Positions 13,894 to 19,117 of a stretch of DNA of 19,117 bases are shown in pieces. The DNA is from Rhizobacter sp. (GTDB lineage Bacteria > Pseudomonadota > Gammaproteobacteria > Burkholderiales > Burkholderiaceae_C): contig JACMKJ010000158.1 of the NCBI GenBank assembly GCA_014380155.1, positions 1-19,117 of the forward strand, read 5' to 3'. Under the pieces are notes generated by a model. It was not told where the DNA came from, did not search any database, and saw nothing but the letters and a program-made list of their open reading frames with translations. Numbering within the stretch: the stretch's first letter is position 1; each line of letters begins with the position of its first letter. Made by a program: the position numbers and the translations under genes.

Positions 13894-14616
13894 TCACCGG
13901 ATCAATCCCAGCCGCAGAGCCTTGAGTACTGCCTGATGCTTGTTGACGCAGCCCAGTTTGTGCATCGCATTGTTGGCGTGCAACACGGCCGTACGCTCGC
14001 TGATACCGAGCACATTGGCAACCTCCCAGGCTGTCTTGCCTTCCATGGTCCAGCGCAAGGTCTCCAACTCACGTGGCGTCAGTGTCGGCAGACTCAGGTC
14101 GGCCGACGCTGGGACCATGATCCGTGCCGCCGCCTCTTGCGCGTGCACAGCAAAGAGCTGCAACGCCGCCACCACGCGCGTGATCTCAACGGGGTCATTG
14201 GGCAACGCCTGGTCACGGACAACCCCGAGCATGAAGTGGCGGCCCTCTGGCATGTGCAACGCCAGTGAAATGCCATAGCGATAGCCGAAACGGGCCTGCT
14301 GCTCCCATTTGTCGGCCTGATCCGCCTTCAGGTAGGTGGTCTGATCCCAAATGATGGGCACGCTCTTGGTCTTGCAGTGCTGCATGACCGGGTCGCGTTT
14401 GCCATTGTTGCGATCTTGATAGTTGTCGCGATAGGCAGCCGGCGCGTTGTCAACGGTGATGAACTCGGGCTCGCCCAAGAAATGATCGATCACGGTCATG
14501 CCAGCCACCGTCTGGAACCCGAGCTGCTGAGAAAAGTGAACCAGCTGCGCTTGGAGCTCGTCGCGATTCTTCGCCTCCAGCACTGACAGATAACCACTCT
14601 GAAGCATGTTTTCCAT
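13894..14616 (-). CDS. LuxR-family regulator with autoinducer-binding domain (no cognate luxI in view)
   Basis: A 240-residue regulator. The N-terminal autoinducer-binding domain shows the key ligand-pocket positions: Tyr62 in place of the usual Trp (TraR W57), Tyr66 (Y61), Asp75-Pro76 (D70-P71), Trp90 (W85) and probably Gly115 (G113). The C-terminal GerE-type helix-turn-helix has the invariant Glu183, Leu187 and Gly193 and the typical NAMHKLGCVNKHQAV recognition end. So one of six classic pocket residues is changed, as in many LuxR 'solos'. ATG 14616 fits the family length; ATG 14607 is an alternative, and the open frame reaches a GTG at 14682. A predicted promoter overlaps 14682, which argues against that longer form. 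Lux boxes stand both in front of the peptide gene and in front of the divergent gene, so these are the likely targets. Confidence 0.9.
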   Translation of the reverse strand: MENMLQSGYLSVLEAKNRDELQAQLVHFSQQLGFQTVAGMTVIDHFLGEPEFITVDNAPAAYRDNYQDRNNGKRDPVMQHCKTKSVPIIWDQTTYLKADQADKWEQQARFGYRYGISLALHMPEGRHFMLGVVRDQALPNDPVEITRVVAALQLFAVHAQEAAARIMVPASADLSLPTLTPRELETLRWTMEGKTAWEVANVLGISERTAVLHANNAMHKLGCVNKHQAVLKALRLGLIR

Positions 14617-14680
14617 TCGCTTCGTGAACCCACTACAAGCTTGGTGATGCACCGGCATAGCGGCGAAGTGCAGAGCCCGC

Positions 14681-14709
14681 ACTAAACCACATTATTCAGA
14701 AACCATCAA
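14681..14709 (-). promoter_or_regulatory. Candidate sigma-70 promoter of the luxR gene
   Basis: On the minus strand, TTGATG (14709-14704) and TTTAGT (14686-14681) are separated by exactly 17 bases. This predicts transcription from about 14674, 58 bases ahead of ATG 14616. Each hexamer matches four of six consensus bases, so this is a moderate candidate. Confidence 0.4.
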
Positions 14710-14749
14710 ACCGCCGGCGAACCGTTCCGCGCGTCTGGGGGTGGCACCC

Positions 14750-14797
14750 CTGACAACGCTTACACCTGTCATCTCTGACAGCTGCCAGCTCTTACAG
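14750..14797. promoter_or_regulatory. Three contiguous 16-bp lux-box-like palindromes
   Basis: The 48 bases divide exactly into three head-to-tail units: CTGACAACGCTTACAC, CTGTCATCTCTGACAG and CTGCCAGCTCTTACAG. Each has the form CTGnCAn-NN-nTnACAn. The third differs by one base from the box before the peptide gene, and the second by two. The first is the most degenerate. The array lies in the luxR/14855 divergent region, closer to the 14855 gene, and its right edge abuts that gene's -35 position. The LuxR protein next door is the obvious candidate ligand. A GC-rich hyphenated palindrome (14738-14750) touches its left edge. Confidence 0.72.
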
Positions 14798-14798
14798 C

Positions 14799-14827
14799 TG
14801 TGCCCGCCCCGCACCTGATCACATGAT
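14799..14827 (+). promoter_or_regulatory. Predicted LuxR-dependent promoter of the 134-residue orphan gene
   Basis: A -10-like CATGAT (14822-14827) lies 17 bases from a non-consensus -35 position (14799-14804, TGTGCC). The last lux-box unit ends one base before it. This is the same box-to-promoter geometry as at the peptide gene. The predicted start near 14833 leaves a leader of about 22 bases containing an AAAAGG ribosome site. Confidence 0.45.
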
Positions 14828-14854
14828 TCGTAAACCAACAAAAAGGTCATCATC

Positions 14855-15259
14855 ATGCTGCGTCCTCATACCCGCCCACCCCAGACCACCCCCGCATGGA
14901 TCGTCTGTGCGTGGCCCCCTGTTACCTGCCCCGTGGTGCAGACGCCCGAGCTGCACTTCGTGCACCTGGGGACCCGCGTGCTGAACGCGGGTGACTCCGA
15001 AACACCCACCACCGGGCAGACGCTCTGGGGTGGCCCGTCAGGCGATGGCGCTGCCGGCGTCGCCTGGGACTGGGTGCAGATCCAGGAAGGCGTGGTCGCC
15101 ATGGCCGACCCCTTCGGCCTGGTCACCAACCTGCAACTCGTCGGCGCGCAAGGCCAGGTGCTGTCGGGCTTCGAGGCCACCATGCGGCTCAACGAGCTGG
15201 TGCACGCGCTGCCGTGGCAAAACGAGGTGCAACGCGCGCTGGCCCGCGTCGAGCACTGA
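14855..15259 (+). CDS. Orphan 134-residue protein downstream of lux-box array, function unknown
   Basis: I do not recognise this protein. It has 134 residues. The first 30 are rich in Pro and Thr (MLRPHTRPPQTTPAWIV), and there are only two cysteines (18 and 25). A Gly-rich middle (about 55-70) is followed by an alternating hydrophobic stretch (WVQIQEGVVAMADPFGLVTNLQLVG) that looks like beta strands, and then a C-terminal helix (MRLNELVHALPWQNEVQRALARV). There is no clear signal peptide or membrane segment, so it is probably cytoplasmic. Coding bias, an AAAAGG ribosome site eight bases upstream and the regulatory array support it as a real gene. It is divergent from luxR and ends four bases before the convergent elaA-like gene. 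Its place suggests a second target of the LuxR protein. Confidence 0.75.
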   Translation: MLRPHTRPPQTTPAWIVCAWPPVTCPVVQTPELHFVHLGTRVLNAGDSETPTTGQTLWGGPSGDGAAGVAWDWVQIQEGVVAMADPFGLVTNLQLVGAQGQVLSGFEATMRLNELVHALPWQNEVQRALARVEH

Positions 15260-15263
15260 AGCC

Positions 15264-15740
15264 TCAGCGCCCTCCGGGGCGCAGCATCTCGATGTGGGGG
15301 ATGCCGTCTTCCATGTAGTCCTCGCCCACCGCCGCGAAGCCGAACTCGCTGTAGAAGCGCAACAGGCGCGACTGTGCCGAGATGCGAATGCCCTGCCCCG
15401 GGTGCAACTCGTCCGACGCGGCCAGCACGCGGCGCACCAGCTCTCGCCCGAGGCCGGTGCCGCGCGCGGCGGCGGTGGTGATCACCCGGCCCATCGAAGG
15501 CTCGGCGTACTTGATGCCGGGGTCGACCAGGCGCGCATAAGCGAGCGGCAAGGCGTGGCTAGGCGACCAGGCCGCCACGTGGTGCGACTGTTCGTCGGCC
15601 TCGTCGGCGTCGAGGTAGATGCAGTTCTGCTCGATAGAAAACACCTCTTGGCGAGCGCGGTAGATGCGTGCCAGCTCCAGGGCACCCAATTCGGGCAAAC
15701 GCACGCAACGCCAACTCAGGGAAGCAACGGGCTGATTCAT
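15264..15740 (-). CDS. elaA: ElaA-type GNAT acetyltransferase
   Basis: A 158-residue single-domain protein matching the ElaA family. The family hallmarks RIYRARQEVFSIEQNCIYLDADEAD and the acetyl-CoA loop region GRVITTAAARGTGLGRELV are present, with the C-terminal FYSEFGFAAVGEDYMEDGIPHIEM also typical. ElaA proteins are predicted N-acetyltransferases with poorly defined substrates. I preferred ATG 15740 over a GTG two codons upstream. It is convergent with the orphan gene and has no visible operon partner. Its fold is distantly related to acyl-homoserine-lactone synthases, but the sequence is clearly ElaA and should not be taken for a LuxI. Confidence 0.9.
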   Translation of the reverse strand: MNQPVASLSWRCVRLPELGALELARIYRARQEVFSIEQNCIYLDADEADEQSHHVAAWSPSHALPLAYARLVDPGIKYAEPSMGRVITTAAARGTGLGRELVRRVLAASDELHPGQGIRISAQSRLLRFYSEFGFAAVGEDYMEDGIPHIEMLRPGGR

Positions 15741-15790
15741 ACCCACATCATGCGCATACTCGCAGCCCCATCCAACGCAGGAGATTCCCG

Positions 15791-16933
15791 ATGCGCCGCT
15801 TCCTGACCGTGTTGCTGCTCGCCGTGGCGGTGTTGGCCGGGTACCTGCTGCTGTGGCCAGTGCCGGTGCAGCCGGTGGCCTGGGCCGCGCCGGCTGCGCC
15901 CGGTTACGTTGGGCCGCACGAGGCCAACACGCGCCTGGCCGGGCTGGAGTCGATCGCGCTTGGCAGCCACACCGGGCCGGAGCACATCGTCCTGCGCAAC
16001 GGCTGGCTTTACACCGCGGTGGAAAGCGGCGCCATCGTGCGCCTGCGCCCCGACGGCTCGGAGCGCGAGGTGCTGGTGCAAACCGGCGGGCGCCCGCTGG
16101 GCTTTGACTTCGACGCCAACGGCGCCATGGTCATCGCCGACCCGATGGCGGGCCTTCACGGTGGCCTGTTCCGCGCAACTGGCAGCGGCTCGGGGGCCAA
16201 GCTGGAGCTGCTCACCCACAGCGTCAACGACAAAGGCGCCAACAGCCCGATCCGTTATGCCGACGGCGTGGTGGTGGCCAAAAGCGGCAAGGTCTATTTC
16301 ACCGACGCCTCGCAGCGCTTCGGGGCCAAGGTTTCGGGCGGCACCTTCAACGCCAGCGTGCTCGACATCGTCGAACACCAGGCCACCGGCCGCCTGCTCG
16401 AATACGACCCGGCCAGCCAGATCACCCGCGTGGTGCTGGCCGACCTGAGCTTCCCCAACGGCCTGGCGCTGAGCGACAGCGAGCAGCACGTGTTCGTCGC
16501 CGAAACCGGCAAGTACCGCATCTGGAAAGTGGCGGTGACCGCTGCCGACGTGAGCGCCAGGCAGCCGGTGACCAGCGCAAGCGTGCTGCTCGACAACCTG
16601 CCCGGCTACCCCGACAACCTGATGCGTGGCCAGGGCGGCAAGATCTGGGTCGGCCTGGTCAAGCCGCGCGGCGCCTTCATCGACAACACCGCCGGCAAAC
16701 CCTGGCTGCGCTCGCTGTCGATGCGCCTGCCCAAGGCGCTGTGGCCGGTGCCGCCGGCTTACGGCCATGTGTTCGCCTTCGACGAGTCGGGCAAGGTGCT
16801 CGCCGATCTGCAAGACCCGAGCGGTGCTTACCCCGACACCACCGCGGTCACCGAAACCGATGATCGGCTTTACATCCAGAGCCTTCACGCGAAGACCCTT
16901 GGCTGGATGGACAAGAAGAAGGCCGGGCTCTGA
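15791..16933 (+). CDS. SMP-30/strictosidine-synthase-like beta-propeller, exported or membrane-anchored
   Basis: A 380-residue protein with a hydrophobic N-terminus (MRRFLTVLLLAVAVLAGYLL) that is a signal peptide or membrane anchor, so it acts in the periplasm. The rest is a six-bladed propeller of the SMP-30/gluconolactonase/strictosidine-synthase-like group (APMAP-like). Repeated blade motifs include GPEHIVLRNGWLYTAVESG, GRPLGFDFDANGAMVIADP, SPIRYADGVVVAKSGKVYFTD, and SFPNGLALSDSEQHVFVAET. The family hydrolyses lactones or phosphotriesters in some members. Catalytic specificity cannot be assigned here. The start has a GGAG ribosome site at nine bases. It ends four bases before the convergent natB-like gene. 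Confidence 0.87.
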   Translation: MRRFLTVLLLAVAVLAGYLLLWPVPVQPVAWAAPAAPGYVGPHEANTRLAGLESIALGSHTGPEHIVLRNGWLYTAVESGAIVRLRPDGSEREVLVQTGGRPLGFDFDANGAMVIADPMAGLHGGLFRATGSGSGAKLELLTHSVNDKGANSPIRYADGVVVAKSGKVYFTDASQRFGAKVSGGTFNASVLDIVEHQATGRLLEYDPASQITRVVLADLSFPNGLALSDSEQHVFVAETGKYRIWKVAVTAADVSARQPVTSASVLLDNLPGYPDNLMRGQGGKIWVGLVKPRGAFIDNTAGKPWLRSLSMRLPKALWPVPPAYGHVFAFDESGKVLADLQDPSGAYPDTTAVTETDDRLYIQSLHAKTLGWMDKKKAGL

Positions 16934-16937
16934 AGCG

Positions 16938-18110
16938 CTAACGCACCGCCGCGCTGCGCAAACGTTGGGCCACGAAGGCCACACACACCGCCGTCAGCAG
17001 AACGCACACCAAGAGCGGCACCGCCACCTGTTCGAGGCCGAAGCCCTCGCCCTTGAGCACACGCATCATCAGCGTGTACTGCGCAAGCGCCGGCACCCAC
17101 AGGTGCCACGGCGCTTCACCGCTCTGGTTGAAGGTGGTCACGAGCGGCAGCAACGACACGCCCAGTACCACCAGCGTGCTGCTGGCCTGCGCTTCCTTGA
17201 AGCTCTTGCAACGAATGGCCACCGCCATCAGCACCGCCGACAAGGCCGCGGCAAACGGCAGCAACACCGCAAGAAACAGCAAGGCCTCGCGCAGGCCGAA
17301 CTGGAACAGGGCCTGCAGCGTGTCGCTGCGCAACAGCCACTGCGCCGGCAGGAAGCTCATGCAGCTGAGCACCGCGATCAGCATCGCGAGCGACGCCACC
17401 GCGCCCCACTTTCCCAGCACCAGCGCGGCGCGCGCGGCGGGTGTCATCAAGAGCGGCTCCAAAGAGGCCCGCTCGCGCTCGCCGGCGGTCGTGTCGAGCG
17501 CCGCGTTGAGCGCGCCATACAACACCGCCATCAACACGAAGAAGGGCAACATGCCGGTCAGCTGCGCGGCGCGTGTCTGCGTGCTGGCGAGGTCGCGCTC
17601 TTGCACCAGCAGCGGCTGCAGCAGCTCGGGCGACACACCGCGCATCAACAAGCTCACCTGGCCGCGCTCGCGACCATAGGCGTTCACCAGCTGAGCTGCG
17701 CGGTTGGCACTGGCTTGCGATGCGCGGTTGCCGCTGTCGGAGATCACCTCCACCACCGGCTGTTCACCGGCGAGCAGCAGCGCCTCGAAACGCTCGGGCA
17801 AAAGCACCACCGCATCGGCCAGCTTCGAGCGGCGCAGCTGCGTTTCGTAATCGGCGGGTGCGGGTTTGACGCTGTAACTCTGTCGCTCCAGAAAATTCTT
17901 CAAGCCCGGCGCGTGTTCGATGCCGGCCACCACCACCTCGCGCCGCTCGGCCTGCGCTTCGAAAGACGCCAACAGACCCGATAGCGCAACCAACACCATC
18001 GGCCCGAGCAACACCGCCGAGATCAGCACCATCATCAGCGTGCGGCGGTCGCGCAGTGCGTCGATCAGCTCCTTGCGGTACACCGCCAGCGCAACGGCAA
18101 GCGCTTTCAT
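16938..18110 (-). CDS. ABC-2 type permease, NatB-like
   Basis: A 390-residue membrane protein of the NatB/ABC-2 class. One N-terminal membrane segment (about 27-48) is followed by a large extracytoplasmic domain (about 50-190). A C-terminal bundle of about five or six segments completes it. The cytoplasmic loop DTTAGERERASLEPLLMTP is the strongest family mark, found in NatB-type sodium or drug/peptide exporters. The start overlaps the ATPase stop by four bases, giving a tight two-gene transporter. Substrate is not predictable; sodium extrusion is known for Bacillus NatAB but should not be assumed here. Confidence 0.88.
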   Translation of the reverse strand: MKALAVALAVYRKELIDALRDRRTLMMVLISAVLLGPMVLVALSGLLASFEAQAERREVVVAGIEHAPGLKNFLERQSYSVKPAPADYETQLRRSKLADAVVLLPERFEALLLAGEQPVVEVISDSGNRASQASANRAAQLVNAYGRERGQVSLLMRGVSPELLQPLLVQERDLASTQTRAAQLTGMLPFFVLMAVLYGALNAALDTTAGERERASLEPLLMTPAARAALVLGKWGAVASLAMLIAVLSCMSFLPAQWLLRSDTLQALFQFGLREALLFLAVLLPFAAALSAVLMAVAIRCKSFKEAQASSTLVVLGVSLLPLVTTFNQSGEAPWHLWVPALAQYTLMMRVLKGEGFGLEQVAVPLLVCVLLTAVCVAFVAQRLRSAAVR

Positions 18111-18886
18111 GCGGCCACCTCGCCGGGAAACGCGAGCTGCACGAAGGCCTGTTCGAAGTCGCTCTGCCCGGTCTGTTGCAATAGCTGCGACACGCTGCCA
18201 TTCGCCACGGTGCGGCCGTGCGAGACCACCACCACGTTGTCACACAGCCGCTCCACCTCTTGCATGATGTGGGTCGAAAACACGATGCACTTGGCGCCGC
18301 CTTCGGGCGTGCGCAAAAAGCGCAGCGTGTCGCGCAGCGCGCGGGTGGCCAGCACGTCGAGGCCGTTGGTGGGTTCGTCGAGCACGATGTTGGCCGGGTC
18401 GTGCACCAACGCGCGGGCCAGCGCGGTTTTCATGCGCTCACCCTGGCTGAAACCTTCGGTGCGGCGGTCGAGCAAGGCCGTCATGTCGAGCATGCGCGCG
18501 AGGCCCTCGGCGCGCTCGGCGGCCGCTTCCGTCGCCATGCCTTGCAAGGCGCCGTAGTAGACGATGTTCTCGCGCGCGGTCAGCCGAGGGTAGAGGCCAC
18601 GCGAATCGCTCAGCACCCCCATGCGCGCCTGCGCTTCGCGCGGGTGGCGGACCACGTCGATGCCGTCCACCACCATCTGCCCCGCGTCGGGCGTGATCAG
18701 CCCGGCCAGCATGCGCAGCGTGGTGGTCTTGCCGGCGCCGTTGGGCCCGAGCAGGCCGGTGATCTGGCCGTTGGGCGCGTCGAAGCTCACCTCGCTCACG
18801 GCACGCACCGGCTCTTGCGTGCGCCGCAGGCGCCAACCCACGCGCGGCGCGGCAAACTGTTTGGCCAAGGCGCTGATGACGATCAT
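18107..18886 (-). CDS. ABC transporter ATPase, NatA-like
   Basis: A 259-residue ATPase with Walker A GPNGAGKTT at residues 47-55, a signature loop reading FSQGERMKTALARAL and Walker B NIVLDEPTNGLD, all intact. The signature has SQGE in place of SGGQ, common in the ABC-2 (NatA/DrrA) group. It powers the adjacent NatB-like permease. Its ATG overlaps the stop of the upstream hydrolase gene (ATGA), so the three genes form one transcription unit. Confidence 0.92.
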   Translation of the reverse strand: MIVISALAKQFAAPRVGWRLRRTQEPVRAVSEVSFDAPNGQITGLLGPNGAGKTTTLRMLAGLITPDAGQMVVDGIDVVRHPREAQARMGVLSDSRGLYPRLTARENIVYYGALQGMATEAAAERAEGLARMLDMTALLDRRTEGFSQGERMKTALARALVHDPANIVLDEPTNGLDVLATRALRDTLRFLRTPEGGAKCIVFSTHIMQEVERLCDNVVVVSHGRTVANGSVSQLLQQTGQSDFEQAFVQLAFPGEVAA

Positions 18887-19117
18887 GGGCGGGCCTGCGG
18901 CTTCAGCGGCTGAAACACCGGCGGGCGCGGGAGGCTCTGCACACAGCGCACATCGACCGCCAGCGCCGCCGCGTCATCGTCTGCATCAAAGAACCGTTGC
19001 ATCACCTCGGGCATGCAGCCCAGGCTCATCACCCCGTGGCCCGCGTGGGGCACCACCACATGGCGCGCCTTGGCGCCCAGCGACTGCGACACCCGCGCGC
19101 CATGGCGCGGTGGCGTG
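18883..19117 (-). CDS. TAP-like alpha/beta hydrolase, C-terminal part (runs off the right edge)
   Basis: The frame is open from the right edge, and the final 77 residues are visible. It reads TPPRHGARVSQSLGAKARH, then VVVPHAGHGVMSLGCMPEVMQRFF, ending near QSLPRPPVFQPL. This is the C-terminal end of the TAP-like (tripeptidyl-aminopeptidase, proline-iminopeptidase-like) alpha/beta hydrolases. The GHG histidine is the catalytic one, and the paired cysteines (in LGC and RC) are usual in this family. The nucleophile and any signal peptide lie outside the window. It is coupled to the NatA-like gene by a four-base overlap. Confidence 0.8.
   Translation of the reverse strand, partial: TPPRHGARVSQSLGAKARHVVVPHAGHGVMSLGCMPEVMQRFFDADDDAAALAVDVRCVQSLPRPPVFQPLKPQARP

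Noticed and set aside
14738..14750. GGGGTG-G-CACCCC hyphenated palindrome as a terminator or separate regulator site
   Set aside because: It has no T-run and no known matching regulator. It touches the lux-box array, so I only note its presence there.
15264..15740. Possible LuxI-type autoinducer synthase next to the LuxR gene
   Set aside because: The protein carries ElaA-family motifs and acetyltransferase loops, and I do not see the conserved Arg/Phe/Trp/Asp/Glu pattern of LuxI proteins.
15737..16984. 415-codon minus-strand frame opposite the SMP-30-like gene
   Set aside because: The plus-strand protein has a signal segment, propeller motifs and a good ribosome site. The minus frame is compositionally odd and also overlaps the natB-like 3' end.
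16626..17984. 452-codon plus-strand frame across the natB-like gene
   Set aside because: It is a high-GC shadow rich in Arg, Gln and His and opposite a recognisable membrane permease.
1..19117. CRISPR arrays, tRNA or rRNA genes, insertion sequences
   Set aside because: I saw no spaced direct-repeat array, tRNA-like cloverleaf or CCA end, rRNA-like sequence, or transposase reading frame on either strand.

Overview
The window looks like a chromosomal segment of a high-GC betaproteobacterium of the order Burkholderiales. The evidence is the codon and base composition, the order mnmG-rsmG-lysE-parA-(hydrolase)-parB, a type-2 argC and the style of the LuxR and exporter proteins. I would lean to the Rubrivivax/Leptothrix/Roseateles side of the order, but the genus cannot be fixed from this sequence. 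The mnmG-rsmG-par block with two parS sites suggests a position near the replication origin, although no oriC or dnaA is in view.

Left part (1-8.9 kb), mostly housekeeping. It holds the 5' part of prkA (serine protein kinase) with a candidate sigma-54 promoter upstream, parB, a small RBBP9-type serine hydrolase, argC on the plus strand, a GNAT acetyltransferase, parA, a LysE-type exporter, rsmG and mnmG. Two parS-like palindromes lie inside the coding sequences of rsmG and mnmG. argC and the acetyltransferase separate parA from parB, and a palindromic repeat lies between these two convergent genes. A small cysteine-cluster protein (YkgJ type) diverges from mnmG.

Central part (8.9-15.3 kb), the accessory region and the most interesting stretch. 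A minus-strand operon begins with an unlisted 55-codon gene. Its product ends in a textbook double-glycine leader (LDAEALRQISGG) followed by only ten residues (VTTLNPNNNW). Downstream are an HlyD-type adaptor, an ABC exporter with an intact C39 peptidase (Cys25, His98, Asp114) and an HD-GYP-like protein. Just upstream is a LuxR-type regulator with an autoinducer-binding domain, and no luxI is present. A lux-box palindrome (CTGTCAGCTCTTACAG) lies in front of the peptide gene. Three head-to-tail 16-bp copies of the same motif lie in front of a divergent 134-residue orphan gene. I read this as a LuxR-controlled regulon that makes, cleaves and exports a very short peptide. Whether the peptide is a signal, a toxin or something else is open.

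Right part (15.3-19.1 kb): an ElaA-type acetyltransferase, a membrane-anchored or secreted SMP-30/strictosidine-synthase-like beta-propeller, and a minus-strand operon of a TAP-type alpha/beta hydrolase (3' part only), a NatA-type ATPase and a NatB-type permease. The ORFs join by 4-base overlaps.
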